Assembly (NCBI RefSeq): GCF_014207565.1
Contig: NZ_JACHGJ010000010.1
Location: 100,756 to 164,755, forward strand
DNA: 64,000 nt
From: Spirochaeta isovalerica
Lineage (GTDB): Bacteria > Spirochaetota > Spirochaetia > DSM-2461
Direction of reading: 5' to 3'
The position numbers were made by a program, and so were the translations under genes. How positions within the stretch are numbered: position 1 is the first letter of the stretch; each line of letters starts with the position of its first letter. Shown piece by piece: positions 28,718-38,728 of this stretch. Under the pieces are notes generated by a model. That model did not search any database and was not told where the DNA came from. It worked only from the letters and a program-made list of their open reading frames with translations.

Positions 28718-29899
28718 TCACATTTCCGAGTAGGCTTCTATCAGGTTGTTTTTGCATTCGTCACAAAGAATGTCATCTTTCATATCGTGCTCTTCCAGCG
28801 AATGCGGGTAGGCTCTTGCGCAAGTCGGATCTGTGCATCTCGGAATACCTATAAGATATCCCGTTGAGGAGAAAGCCTGCATGACAGTGCGTTTGATTTC
28901 CTTTGAACGACCGGCATTATCCCGTACGAACCTGTTATAACTCATAATGGATATATCCGGATTGCCCCAGCCGAAGAGGAAGTTGTAATCGCCCGAGTAA
29001 ATATCGCTTGAAGTTACAGCCAGAATCCCCAGGCAATCCGGTTCTTTCAGCTCATCAGCAAAGACATGCTTTAAAACGGTATAGGATTTGCCGGCATCAT
29101 ACTGATCCTGAATAAGCGACATGTTTTTTTCCCACAATTCCGCTCCATTTTCTTCTTGCAGATAGAGAAAGCGGACGAATTCCTCTTCGATATTTCCAAT
29201 CGGGCCATTCCTGTTAAGTTCTTTGATGACAAGATCAAATGTATCCTGTCCGTTCCGGTCGATAAACTTTTGAATTACAGAGTCGAAATACTTCAGGTGG
29301 TTATCTTTTTTATTTTCTTCAACAGGGAGTATTATTTTATCCAGAATCCGCACTTCGATTCTGAACTCGTCCTCAATGCGATCCTGAATCGCCTTCTGGA
29401 AGATTCCATCGATTTCTCCCAATCGCATCAGATAGACATACTTATCGGACATATCGGGAATTGATATGTCATGATATTCATATCCGGTTCTCAAAATCTT
29501 TGCCTGGAGTTTTTCGGCTTTGTCCAGCAAACCTTTATCTGAAGATTTTTCCAGAATTTTCAGAGTCCTTATGTATGAAGAATTATAGTCTTCCAACTCG
29601 AATTCGATCAGAGCGCTAAGGTATTGATAAGTATAATCTGTCGATCGGAGCCTTAAGCCTTTGTTGACTGCTTCAAGCGCTTCGGGCATTTCGCCTTTCT
29701 GGTAGTAAGCTGTTCCCAGCTTGAAATATGTTTCATAGTATTTTCTGGCTGAGGTATTAACCATGGCATCAATTTCAGCCGATTCATCTTCCAGAGCTTT
29801 GATTTCTTCATCTGAAAATATGTAATCACTGAATTCAACAGAGTTGCAGGAGCCTAATATCAGTGTTGAAGAAAGAAGTAAAATTTTGAGGCTTTTCAT
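28718..29899 (-). CDS. TPR lipoprotein with a degenerate archaemetzincin (M54-like) domain
   Basis: A 393-residue lipoprotein: signal peptide with lipobox LILGSC (Cys 18), then two TPR-like repeats (residues 55-115). Residues 180-390 resemble archaemetzincin: segments IEVRILDKIILPVEE, CLGILAVTSSDIY and YNFLFGWGNP correspond to the M54 core. The M54 motif HExxHxxGx3Cx4CxM...CxxC is present only in its structural part: SSTGYLIGIPRC, CTDPTC and CDEC keep the zinc-finger Cys spacing, but all catalytic His/Glu positions are replaced (Ser, Ser, Tyr). It is therefore probably a non-catalytic envelope protein. Stop and start codons abut the upstream gene. Confidence 0.7.
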   Translation of the reverse strand: MKSLKILLLSSTLILGSCNSVEFSDYIFSDEEIKALEDESAEIDAMVNTSARKYYETYFKLGTAYYQKGEMPEALEAVNKGLRLRSTDYTYQYLSALIEFELEDYNSSYIRTLKILEKSSDKGLLDKAEKLQAKILRTGYEYHDISIPDMSDKYVYLMRLGEIDGIFQKAIQDRIEDEFRIEVRILDKIILPVEENKKDNHLKYFDSVIQKFIDRNGQDTFDLVIKELNRNGPIGNIEEEFVRFLYLQEENGAELWEKNMSLIQDQYDAGKSYTVLKHVFADELKEPDCLGILAVTSSDIYSGDYNFLFGWGNPDISIMSYNRFVRDNAGRSKEIKRTVMQAFSSTGYLIGIPRCTDPTCARAYPHSLEEHDMKDDILCDECKNNLIEAYSEM

Positions 29900-30712
29900 T
29901 TAAGAATCCTTTTTCTCAATATAATCGATTGCCAGGAAAACCGGCCCCTCCTGAGATCCGCCGATAAAGTAGTAATAGATCAATGCGGAATCGCCGGCGT
30001 TGATATGCTCGAATAGGGAATCCTGAAACAGGATATAAAATGTTTCCCCGGATTCTTTAACCAGTATTTTCTTATTGTACAAAGTTGAGAAATCGTTAAG
30101 GGAGAGAGACTTAGTCCAGTAATGAATCATGTCCCTGTCGGTTTTTGTTATGGGAATGATATCATTTTGGAAAGTCGCGTAAGCCATAGAGCTGTTTAAA
30201 CGGGCTTCAAAAGACATTGTGGTATCGGAAATGTTATTTTTATGGTAATCCGAGTAGGATTTAAAGCTTTTCAGGGTGAATTTGAGCGCCACATCGACCA
30301 AGTCGCCTCTTGTTTGAAAGAACGATCCATCATTCATCAGAAAATCGATCCCGATTATTTTATCCGATTCATCGACATATTCTCTTTTGGACAGGCAATT
30401 TGTATTTTCAGCTTCCGAGTCGGTAAACCATATTTCAAACAGGTAGATTATATCGTTTTCATAGTAATCGATCTGTTTTTTCATTCCGTTCTGAATTGAA
30501 GCGCTTTCTGTAAGGAAATTTTCAATTTTTATTAAGGCTCCGTCGTCATCGCGGTGAACAATCTGCTTTTCCAGTATCCCGAAAAGATGGCTTTCAGGCT
30601 CAATCTGATTTACAGTAATGCTTCCTTCTGCGGAACTACCCGCCGAGATGAAAAACAGCGTTAAGAGAATGCTTGTCAGTGTTCTGATAATATACGCTCC
30701 CAGAAGCGGCAA
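29900..30712 (-). CDS. secreted protein of unknown function
   Basis: About 270 residues with an N-terminal signal peptide (LTSILLTLFFISAGSSAEG). No domain recognised; the rest is a mixed alpha/beta soluble protein. The start is uncertain: the reading begins at TTG with no clear Shine-Dalgarno nearby. It is directly followed by the archaemetzincin-like lipoprotein gene and is likely co-transcribed with it. Confidence 0.65.
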   Translation of the reverse strand: MPLLGAYIIRTLTSILLTLFFISAGSSAEGSITVNQIEPESHLFGILEKQIVHRDDDGALIKIENFLTESASIQNGMKKQIDYYENDIIYLFEIWFTDSEAENTNCLSKREYVDESDKIIGIDFLMNDGSFFQTRGDLVDVALKFTLKSFKSYSDYHKNNISDTTMSFEARLNSSMAYATFQNDIIPITKTDRDMIHYWTKSLSLNDFSTLYNKKILVKESGETFYILFQDSLFEHINAGDSALIYYYFIGGSQEGPVFLAIDYIEKKDS

Positions 30713-30745
30713 GGATTGTTATTATGCCGCTTCTCTTTTTACAAC
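30703..30745. other. hairpin covering the start of the secreted-protein gene
   Basis: AGAAGCGGCA pairs with TGCCGCTTCT, with a T-run on the + strand side. On the minus strand the proposed TTG start lies inside the stem. It may be a remnant of a terminator or a translational control structure. Confidence 0.35.
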
Positions 30746-30801
30746 TATCTGAAATAATAGCCTGAGACATAAGGGGGTGCAAGAATTCTTTATCAGGCGG
30801 T

Positions 30802-32391
30802 CTATGCCAGGCTATCATCTGCCAGATGATGCCATTCCAGTCCTTCGATTTCCGACACTTCCACAATCCCGTCCGCCTTCTTCAGCAGAATCCGGCATTC
30901 GTGGCTCAGGTTGAGTATATGCAGTTTTTTGCCGAGGGATGAGTATTTTTCCGTAACGAAGTTGAGTGCTTCCACTCCCGAATGATCGTGAACCCTGGTG
31001 TGCATAAAGTCGATTACAATGTGTTCCGGGTCTTCGGCAAAGCGGAATATATCTTTGAAGGAATGAACCGAAGCGAAGAAAAGGGCGCCGTTGAGTTTGT
31101 ACACCTTTGTCCCGTTTTCATCTGTTGTCTCTGTAAAATCGATCTTCTTTCCCTTCTCCCAGGCGAAAACAAGCGCCGAGAAAATAATCCCCGCAGCAAC
31201 GGCTATGGCCAGATCGACTGTAACCGTCACGACCGATACCAGAACGATTACCAGAGCATCGGACTTGGGAATCTGTTTCATGACCCTGAAACTGGACCAC
31301 TCGAAGGTTCCGATTACGACCATAAACATAACGCCCACAAGAGCGGCGAGGGGGATATTCTCGATAAGAGGAGCACCGAATAGGATAAATCCCAGTAAAG
31401 CTACAGCAGCAGTGATTCCCGAAAGCCTGCTTCGTCCTCCCGCTTTGATATTAATGACCGATTGGCCGATCATGGCGCAACCGCCCATTCCGCCGAAGAG
31501 CCCGTTGACCATATTGGCCACGCCCTGGCCGATACACTCCTTATTGCCTCTTCCCCTTGTGTCAGTCAGTTCGTCGACAAGGGTGAGGGTCATCAGAGAT
31601 TCTATCAGTCCGACCGATGCCGCCAGCATGGAGTAGGGGAAAATCTTTTTCAGGGCTTCAATGCTGACAGGGATCCGGGGGAGAGAAAATGTCGGCAGAC
31701 TGGCGGCCAGAGTCGTTCGGGCCGGGTCTTTTTCCTGAACAAAATCGAGGACGCTGAGAACGGATATGCCGGCTTTGTTGAGGATGAAAGAGATAAGGCT
31801 GACCGTGATAATGGCGACCAGAGTCGCCGGGACAGCTTTGGTCAGTTTCGGCAGGAACTGGATGATGGCCATTGTCATAGCAATGAGTATTCCCATTACT
31901 CCCAGTACAAGAGCTTTTTCCTCAAATGTTTCGGCATGGCCGGTGAAGAACATTTCAAACTGGGAACGGAAGATCACAATGGCCAGTCCATTTACAAATC
32001 CGAGCATAACGGGGTGGGGAACAAGCCGTATGAATTTACCCAGCTTCAGGACTCCGAAGAGAATCTGTATCAGTCCCATAAGGACGACAGCGGCGAAAAG
32101 GTAGTCCAGAGCCGATTCCATTCCGCCTTTTTTAACCTGTTCCCGGACAAGGGGAGCGAAAATAACAGCGACAGCGCCGGTTGCTCCGGAAATCATTCCG
32201 GGGCGTCCTCCGATGGCCGCTGTGACAAGCCCCATCATAAAAGCGGCATATAAACCGATTGTCGGGTCGATTCCGACTATAAATGCAAAAGCAATAGCTT
32301 CCGGAACCAGGGCGAGAGCCACGGTCAGTCCTGATAATAAATCATTTTTCAGGTTTTCCGGTCTCCTGATTCCTGAAGGAGAGAATTTCAT
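30802..32391 (-). CDS. SulP-family anion transporter with STAS domain
   Basis: The start at 32391 (MKFSPSGIRRPENLK) is preferred to a longer reading from 32472 because CAGGAAAT lies just upstream. This gives 529 residues: about 11-12 membrane helices with the SulP motifs LSGLTVALALVPEAIAFAF and IGLYAAFMMG, then a C-terminal STAS domain (residues 420-529). Members transport sulfate, bicarbonate or related anions. The substrate cannot be deduced here. Confidence 0.9.
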   Translation of the reverse strand: MKFSPSGIRRPENLKNDLLSGLTVALALVPEAIAFAFIVGIDPTIGLYAAFMMGLVTAAIGGRPGMISGATGAVAVIFAPLVREQVKKGGMESALDYLFAAVVLMGLIQILFGVLKLGKFIRLVPHPVMLGFVNGLAIVIFRSQFEMFFTGHAETFEEKALVLGVMGILIAMTMAIIQFLPKLTKAVPATLVAIITVSLISFILNKAGISVLSVLDFVQEKDPARTTLAASLPTFSLPRIPVSIEALKKIFPYSMLAASVGLIESLMTLTLVDELTDTRGRGNKECIGQGVANMVNGLFGGMGGCAMIGQSVINIKAGGRSRLSGITAAVALLGFILFGAPLIENIPLAALVGVMFMVVIGTFEWSSFRVMKQIPKSDALVIVLVSVVTVTVDLAIAVAAGIIFSALVFAWEKGKKIDFTETTDENGTKVYKLNGALFFASVHSFKDIFRFAEDPEHIVIDFMHTRVHDHSGVEALNFVTEKYSSLGKKLHILNLSHECRILLKKADGIVEVSEIEGLEWHHLADDSLA

Positions 32392-32468
32392 GATTGTATT
32401 TCCTGTATATATAAAGAATTGAATTGGAAAGGTAACAATTATTAAAGAAAAGGGCAAGCGCCCTTTTC

Positions 32469-33806
32469 TCATTTCTCTCCTATTTCATACCAGTTTATTT
32501 TTCTTGTAAAGATCATGACTCCCGCCAGCATGATGAACAGTCCGAGCGAACCGATCAGAAGAGCGTAGTCTTCCGAAGCCAGCGCCATATAGAGATAGAG
32601 GTAGAGCAGTCCCATCAATCCGGCCATCAGTCCCCCTTTTACAGGGCTCTTCAGAACGGCTCCTGTATAGAAAGATATGAGGAGAGCTGATCCGGCCGCC
32701 GCTACAAGATAAGCTGTATTGAAGGCCATATGCTCGGAAAAGGTAAGCAACAGCAGGAAGAAGATGACCACGGCCAGCCCGATCATTATGTACTGCAGCG
32801 GATGGAGTTTCCCCGCTGCGAATATCTCGAAGAGAAAAAGAGTCACGAAAGGGAGAAATATAAAGAGGAGACTGTATTTGACCGCTCTGTGGCTTTTGAA
32901 ATAGCCGTCCACCGGTGAGACGAAATCCACGCCGAATCCGCTTCCGTTTATATCCTGCCATGTAACGTTGTCGTCAATCCAGAATTGGGGATAGTTCCGG
33001 GCCAGCGACTGGATAGTCCAACCGGCGGAAAATCCTTCTTCCGACAGCTCCCTTTGCGTCGGGATAAAGGCTCCGGTAAATCCGGGACTGATCCAGTCGG
33101 AGTTCACTGAAACCTCTGTTTCGCCGCCCATGGGGAAGAAGCGGATTGATCCGCCGCCCTTAAGCGATACATTCATGGTGAAAGCCGTGCTTCCCTCATG
33201 GTTGATTTCAACGGGCGCCCATATCCCTTCGGGTAGGAGTTTTGTCCCCGAAGTGCCGCCTTGAAAAGCCGGAGAACTGCCATCCCAGTCAAGCACAACA
33301 TCGCGGCTCAGCCCTTTTACATCTCCCATTCCCAGGATCAGACGGGCGTCTTCCCAGATCACTTTGCTCCTGTTCAGGTCCCACAGAGGGTTCGCCGGTC
33401 TGGTAAAGCTTCCGGTCAGTGTAAAATCTCCTGTATAGAGTTCGATTTTGAAGATCCCCTTCTCCCGGATCTGAGTATCCATTGAAGCGTCGATTTTCAG
33501 TGAATCGGGAAGAATGTAAAGATAATGGTTGATGATTCCCTTCTCCACGCGGTCGTTGTAATGCTCTTCATATTCCTCCTCAACCGGAACTGCCAGTACA
33601 GGCCCGGTCAGGTACTGCCATCCTCCCCACTGGTCGATCACCTGGTTCACCGCTTCATCCCGGCGGTTTTCCCGTTCCCACATCAGGTCCTTGATCGCCG
33701 CGACAGGAATCAGGAGTAAAAGGGCGATAAAAACCGTTACGAGAAGTTTCGCCATGGGCGATCCTCCCCAATCCTTCATTCGGCTGATCATTCTATTTTC
33801 ATTCAT
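32469..33806 (-). CDS. creD: inner membrane protein CreD
   Basis: A 445-residue protein with an N-terminal membrane helix (LLVTVFIALLLLIPVAAI), a large periplasmic domain of about 280 residues with the family segment WGGWQYLTGPVLAVPVEE, and five to six C-terminal helices (LQYIMIGLAVVIFFLLL, GLLYLYLYMAL). CreD is linked to envelope stress and beta-lactam or colicin response in enterobacteria. Here it diverges from a two-component system that plausibly controls it. Confidence 0.85.
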   Translation of the reverse strand: MNENRMISRMKDWGGSPMAKLLVTVFIALLLLIPVAAIKDLMWERENRRDEAVNQVIDQWGGWQYLTGPVLAVPVEEEYEEHYNDRVEKGIINHYLYILPDSLKIDASMDTQIREKGIFKIELYTGDFTLTGSFTRPANPLWDLNRSKVIWEDARLILGMGDVKGLSRDVVLDWDGSSPAFQGGTSGTKLLPEGIWAPVEINHEGSTAFTMNVSLKGGGSIRFFPMGGETEVSVNSDWISPGFTGAFIPTQRELSEEGFSAGWTIQSLARNYPQFWIDDNVTWQDINGSGFGVDFVSPVDGYFKSHRAVKYSLLFIFLPFVTLFLFEIFAAGKLHPLQYIMIGLAVVIFFLLLLTFSEHMAFNTAYLVAAAGSALLISFYTGAVLKSPVKGGLMAGLMGLLYLYLYMALASEDYALLIGSLGLFIMLAGVMIFTRKINWYEIGEK

Positions 33807-33945
33807 TCAGGTATCCTCACTATTTGTTTTGATAGGAACATTGTGCCCTCTCTCCATGGCAAAGGAGGGGCGCAAATGTGGCAATCCTGTGACATTGTCT
33901 TTTCCGCGCTTGGAGTTTCTTTTGCGGCCGTGATACATTGAAAAC

Positions 33946-34638
33946 ATGAAAATTGCCGTAGTTGACGATGAAGCCGATCTGAGAGAGACCCTCCGGTTCG
34001 CTCTTGAGAAAGAGGGGTATTCCTGCGACACCTACAGAGACGGCGAGCAGGCCTGGGACGCTTTCTCCCGCTGTCTGCCCGATCTGGCCGTACTCGATGT
34101 TTCCATGCCCCGGATGGACGGGCTGGAGCTCTGCCGCAGAATCAGAACTATTTCCGAAACCGTTCCCGTACTTTTTCTCTCTTCGAAGGATGAGGAGATC
34201 GACCGTATTCTCGGTCTGGAAATCGGCGGCGACGATTATATGTGCAAACCCTTTTCCGTGCGGGAACTGACGGTGCGGATAAAGGTTCTCTTCCGGCGGC
34301 TGAAAGCACGGGAGAAAGAGAGTTCCAAAGCGCCCTATGTAATTGGCCATCTGCAGCTCGATTCGGAGAAGTATACGGCGACCTGGAAGCAGAGTCTTCT
34401 CGATCTGACGGTGACGGAATTTCTGCTGCTGACCACTCTGGCGCGGTCTCCCGGATTCGTGAGGACCAGAGAAGCCCTGATGGAACTGGTTTATCCTGTC
34501 GGGACTTATGTTTCCAGCCGTACCATAGATACCCATATCAAACGGCTCCGCCGGAAAATACAGATGAAAGATGAGGAATTCGATGAAATCGAAACGGTTT
34601 ACGGCCTGGGCTACAGGTATAAGCAGGTCGGCGCTTAG
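33946..34638 (+). CDS. OmpR-family response regulator (CreB/ChvI-like)
   Basis: A 230-residue protein with a receiver domain: acidic pair DDEAD near residues 7-9, phospho-acceptor Asp in VLDVSMP near 51, and Lys in CKPF near 104. A winged-helix DNA-binding domain follows (LDLTVTEFLLLTTLA, SSRTIDTHIKRLRRKI). By the TVTEF and RTIDTHIKRLR wording it is as close to ChvI as to CreB. It is divergent from creD and overlaps the kinase gene. Confidence 0.9.
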   Translation: MKIAVVDDEADLRETLRFALEKEGYSCDTYRDGEQAWDAFSRCLPDLAVLDVSMPRMDGLELCRRIRTISETVPVLFLSSKDEEIDRILGLEIGGDDYMCKPFSVRELTVRIKVLFRRLKAREKESSKAPYVIGHLQLDSEKYTATWKQSLLDLTVTEFLLLTTLARSPGFVRTREALMELVYPVGTYVSSRTIDTHIKRLRRKIQMKDEEFDEIETVYGLGYRYKQVGA

Positions 34639-36217
34639 CATTTCATTCCGTCTGCTTCTTTTTAATGTTCTTCTCGTTTTCCTCCCTGTGGCGGCGGTTC
34701 TCTATCTCGATGTTTACGAGGAGCAGCTCCTGGTATCCCAGGAAAAAACCATGGTGCAGCAGGGGCGGATTCTGGCGGCGGCTCTTGGGGGAGAGAGCTC
34801 TATCAGCCGCAAAGAGGTCGAAGGCTTCATTACCAATCTGGCGGGGCGCACCGAGACGAGGCTGCGGGTTCTCGATGATAGGGGGCGGTTGATCGGCGAT
34901 TCCAGTTCCCCCCTATCAGAGCAATCCTATGGAATCGATGAGGATATGGCCAATGTCGGCAAAGTCTCCCCGCGCTCTTATGATTCTCTCGATACTGTCG
35001 CTCAGGAGGTTCTCGGGGAGAATACCCTTCTCTACCGCCTGGCTACCTATCCCATCCGGGTCTACAGGAAACTCTTTGATCCTCCCGTTCCCGTCGGAGA
35101 TCCCGATGATTATGATGCCCGCTATCCCTTTCAGGGCGTCGAGGTCCAGGCGGCTCTGGAAGGCCGTTACGGTGCGGCTACAAGATTGTCTTCGGGCGGC
35201 CAGCGGTCTGTAACCCTCTATACGGCCATTCCCGTTTACAATGGCGATGAGGTTATCGGGGCGGTTCTCAGCAGCCAGTCCACCTATCGGATCCTGAAGG
35301 ATCTCTACAATATCCGCCTTGTCATTCTGAAGATTTTTCTGGCATCGCTGATTGCCGCGGTCATTATCAGTCTTTTTCTGTCGGCGACCATATCTTCGCG
35401 AATCAAGAAGCTGGGACGGGAAGCCCGTTCCATCAGCACGGGAAAGGGGCGGATCAGCGGTTCCTTTACGACCATGAAGCTGGGCGATGAGATCGGCCTG
35501 CTCTCCCGTTCTCTCGTAGACCTGACGGGGCGGCTCGACAGGCACATCCGTTTTATCGATTCCCTTTCCCGGGATATCAGTCACGAGTTCAAAAATCCTC
35601 TCGCGGTTATCCGCTCGGCCGCCCAGATGGTAGAATCGGCGGAAGGGAAGGATAAAGAGCGGTTTCTTACCATGATAGAGGACAATACGAGGAGAATGGA
35701 GTCTCTTCTCAACGGCGTGGAGGAGATTTCCCGGCTCGATTCCCGTCTGGAACAGGAGGAGAGGGAAGCGGTTGATGTGGACAAGCTGATAAACGGGCTT
35801 CTGGAGGGGTTTCGTCTGCGGTATCCCTCTCTCCAATGGAATTTCCAGACTTCGGGAGAAAAGGCAACTGTAACGGCATCGCCGGAGAGGCTCAGCCAGA
35901 TATTCGTCAATATTTATGAGAACGCCGCCACATTCTGTGATAATGACTCAGCGATCGGGACGGCGCTCTTCGCCGACCGGGATAAGATCCGGCTGACGAT
36001 TTCCAACCGGGGACCGGAAATCCCCGAAGAGGATCTTGATAGAATTTTCGACCGTTTCTACACGTCCCGCGACAAAGGGAAAGAGAAACACCACGGCCTG
36101 GGACTCTCCATCGTCCGTGCCATAGCGGAAAACTACGGCGGTTCCGTCTCGGCTTCCAACGGTGAAAAGGGGCCGGTCTTTACCCTCACATTTCCGGAGG
36201 CCGGCGCTTTCTGCTGA
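34583..36217 (+). CDS. sensor histidine kinase (CreC/ChvG-like)
   Basis: ATG at 34583 follows GAGGAATTCG and gives 544 residues; an earlier ATG at 34571 lies within the same overlap with the regulator gene. The order is: membrane helix (about 17-40), periplasmic sensor domain of about 220 residues, second helix (about 252-272), HAMP, HisKA with phospho-acceptor His in DISHEFKNPLAVIRS, and HATPase with GLGLSIVRAIAENYGG. Together with the upstream regulator and divergent creD it likely forms an envelope-stress circuit. Confidence 0.9.
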   Translation: MKSKRFTAWATGISRSALSISFRLLLFNVLLVFLPVAAVLYLDVYEEQLLVSQEKTMVQQGRILAAALGGESSISRKEVEGFITNLAGRTETRLRVLDDRGRLIGDSSSPLSEQSYGIDEDMANVGKVSPRSYDSLDTVAQEVLGENTLLYRLATYPIRVYRKLFDPPVPVGDPDDYDARYPFQGVEVQAALEGRYGAATRLSSGGQRSVTLYTAIPVYNGDEVIGAVLSSQSTYRILKDLYNIRLVILKIFLASLIAAVIISLFLSATISSRIKKLGREARSISTGKGRISGSFTTMKLGDEIGLLSRSLVDLTGRLDRHIRFIDSLSRDISHEFKNPLAVIRSAAQMVESAEGKDKERFLTMIEDNTRRMESLLNGVEEISRLDSRLEQEEREAVDVDKLINGLLEGFRLRYPSLQWNFQTSGEKATVTASPERLSQIFVNIYENAATFCDNDSAIGTALFADRDKIRLTISNRGPEIPEEDLDRIFDRFYTSRDKGKEKHHGLGLSIVRAIAENYGGSVSASNGEKGPVFTLTFPEAGAFC

Positions 36218-37667
36218 TCTGTTCCCAGCTGTAAGCCAGTCCGATCAGAACCGGTTCGCTCCAGGCCGTTCCGATAAAAGAAAGCCCTACAGGCAATCCA
36301 TGAACAAATCCCATAGGCACGGTTATATGGGGATAGCCGGCGATAGCCGCAGCCTGCGACGCTCCGCCTCCTGTGTAATGGTCTCCATTGATCAGGTCTA
36401 TTTTCCAGGCTGGACCGCCGGTAGGGCCGATCAGCGCCTGAAGTTGATGTTCTTTCAAGAGGCTGTCAATTCCCTCTTCGCCAGCCAGACGAAGAGATTT
36501 CTCTCTGGCTTTTTTATAAGTCTCTTCCGTCAGATCGCCTTTCTCCTGAGCTTTTATCAGCAGTTCCTGACCGAACCAGGGCATGGTTTCGCCGCTTCGC
36601 TTTCTGTTGAAATCAATCAGCTCTTCGAGATTTTTCACCGGAGCACCCGCACCGGACAGATAGGCATTGAGATCGGCCTTGAATTCGTACAGGAGCACTT
36701 CCATTTCCTCATCGTCGTATTCTCTCATATGGGGAAGCTCCAGGTCTTCTATGATCTGTGCACCGGCTTGCCGCATCTGCTCCGCCGCCTCCGCGACCAT
36801 CTCATCAATATCGCTCCGGAATCCGCAGAAACTCTTTACCAGTCCTATCCGAGCGCCTTTTAACGCACCGGACTTCAGAAAAGATGCATAGTCCTTCTCT
36901 CCTTTCACACCGAAAGGCCTGGTGGATTCATCACGGGAATCGCTCCCTTTCATGGCATCGAGAAGATAAACCGCATCGCTGACCGTCCGGGCCATAGGAC
37001 CGGCCGTATCCTGGCTGTGGGCAATGGGGATGATGCCGCTCCGGCTCACAAGGCCGATGGTCGGCTTGAATCCGACAATTCCGTTTTTCTGGGAGGGGCA
37101 GACGATGGACCCGTCGGTTTCTGTTCCCACCGCCACAGTTGTGAAGTCGGCGGCAACGGCCACTCCCGAACCGGAACTGGATCCGCAGGGACTCCGCTCC
37201 CTGTCATAGGGGTTGCGGGTCTGGCCGCCGCGGCTGCTCCATCCGCTGGAGGACCGGGAAGACCGGAAATTGGCCCATTCGCTCAGGTTTGTCTTACCGA
37301 GAATGACCGCCCCCGCTTTTCGCAGCTGCTCCGCAAGAAAGGCATCGCCGGCGGCTTTGTGTCCGGCCAGAGCCAGAGAACCGGCAGTCGTTTCCATTTT
37401 ATCACCCGTGTCGATATTTCCTTTGAGCATGACCGGAATGCCGTGGAGGGGAGAGCGGCGTCCTTTTTCCTTTCTCTCCTTATCGAGACTCCGGGCCATT
37501 TCCAGGGAATCGGGATTGATTTCCAGAACGGAATTGAGCTCCGGCCCCTTCCGGTCATATGTTTCGATCCGTTCGAGATAATAGCGGACCAGGTCTTCCG
37601 CCTTGAGCTCTCCCTTATCCATCAGATCCTGCAGAGACTCTATTGTCGCATCTTTCAGTTTATCCAT
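36186..37667 (-). CDS. amidase-signature family enzyme
   Basis: A 493-residue enzyme of the amidase signature family. The Ser-cisSer-Lys triad can be placed: Lys near residue 82 (VMLKGNI), cis-Ser in [13 protein letters not shown] near 164, nucleophile Ser in [10 protein letters not shown] near 187. The C-terminal region [19 protein letters not shown] is also typical. It is probably a free amidase, not GatA, since no gatC/gatB neighbours are seen. Its 3' end overlaps the convergent kinase gene by 32 bases. Confidence 0.88.
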   Translation of the reverse strand: MDKLKDATIESLQDLMDKGELKAEDLVRYYLERIETYDRKGPELNSVLEINPDSLEMARSLDKERKEKGRRSPLHGIPVMLKGNIDTGDKMETTAGSLALAGHKAAGDAFLAEQLRKAGAVILGKTNLSEWANFRSSRSSSGWSSRGGQTRNPYDRERSPCGSSSGSGVAVAADFTTVAVGTETDGSIVCPSQKNGIVGFKPTIGLVSRSGIIPIAHSQDTAGPMARTVSDAVYLLDAMKGSDSRDESTRPFGVKGEKDYASFLKSGALKGARIGLVKSFCGFRSDIDEMVAEAAEQMRQAGAQIIEDLELPHMREYDDEEMEVLLYEFKADLNAYLSGAGAPVKNLEELIDFNRKRSGETMPWFGQELLIKAQEKGDLTEETYKKAREKSLRLAGEEGIDSLLKEHQLQALIGPTGGPAWKIDLINGDHYTGGGASQAAAIAGYPHITVPMGFVHGLPVGLSFIGTAWSEPVLIGLAYSWEQISRKRRPPEM

Positions 37668-38641
37668 CAGTTCTCTCTCCTGTTGTCGATTCCAATTCTG
37701 TTATTCTCATCGCGGATGACAATACCTTTTCCGTAGATGCCCGATTCGCTATCTCCCAGGGCAAAATCAAATTTACCATTGCTCTTTATTATATTGTCTT
37801 CAAACTCAAGCCTTCCCTTATTCAATATCCCGCCGTAACCCGTTCGGGAATCATTGTTGACGATCCGGGTGTTCACTAATGTCAGGTCTCCCCGCACATG
37901 GATGGCGCCTCCTTTGTAGGATGCGTAATTTTCCTCAATCAGGCAATTATCGATGACCGTCTGCGATTCGCAGGATACGAATACTCCGCCGCCCCGTCTC
38001 ATCGCTGTGTTTCCCCGGATGGTCGTATCTTTTATGGTCATAACGCCGCCCGGTTCGTTTTTTATGCCGCCTCCGCTTCCCGTGCAGCCCGTGGCGTCTT
38101 TGACCTCGGCCGTCGTCAGGCGGAGACCTGTATTGTTTTCGATCAGGGAATCGTAAATCTCCATTTCCCCTTCGTTCCAGATTCCCACTCCGTAGACCGC
38201 CTGATTATCGGCTATTCTGACCCGTTCCAGCCTTACAAAACCCTGGCTGGCTATGGCTCCGCCGCATCTGTGCAATCCGTAAGGTCGGCCGTTGGTCACC
38301 GACAGGTCTTCGAGAATCAGGCGGCCTTCGGACTTAACAAAGAAGATCCGGTCTTCCGCTTCTTCTGCTGTCTCTCCTCCCGCCAGAATTGTTTTCTTCA
38401 TTCCTCTGCCGCTGATTGTCACCTCTTTCGTGATATCTATACCCGATTCGATTGTCAGATCATCCATAAGGACGATTCTGTCCCAATCGTCGGAAAAGGC
38501 TTCAACCGCCTCCCTCAGAGATGTGTAATCGCAATCTTCCCGACCGACTGTAATGATCCTCTCATCATTCGAACCGCTCCGGCAGGCTGGAAAAAAGGAC
38601 AGAAAAAAAATGAGAAGCAGAAGCTTATGCAGAAATTTCAT
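37667..38641 (-). CDS. lipoprotein with a right-handed parallel beta-helix
   Basis: A 324-residue protein with lipobox FFPAC (Cys 20). Repeated units of about 22-25 residues with patterns such as GGAIASQGFVRLERVRIADN, GGGIKNEPGGVMTIKDTTI and GGAIHVRGDLTLVNTRI indicate a pectate-lyase-type beta-helix. No catalytic motif is evident; surface binding or polysaccharide interaction is possible. It overlaps the amidase start by one base and is upstream of it in the same operon. Confidence 0.75.
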   Translation of the reverse strand: MKFLHKLLLLIFFLSFFPACRSGSNDERIITVGREDCDYTSLREAVEAFSDDWDRIVLMDDLTIESGIDITKEVTISGRGMKKTILAGGETAEEAEDRIFFVKSEGRLILEDLSVTNGRPYGLHRCGGAIASQGFVRLERVRIADNQAVYGVGIWNEGEMEIYDSLIENNTGLRLTTAEVKDATGCTGSGGGIKNEPGGVMTIKDTTIRGNTAMRRGGGVFVSCESQTVIDNCLIEENYASYKGGAIHVRGDLTLVNTRIVNNDSRTGYGGILNKGRLEFEDNIIKSNGKFDFALGDSESGIYGKGIVIRDENNRIGIDNRREN

Positions 38642-38728
38642 CGGTTACTCCCGTGTTTCAGAATATAATCATTACACTGGAATGGCAAATAATTTGAACC
38701 TGCGGTATTTAGATGCTAATCTTGTATT

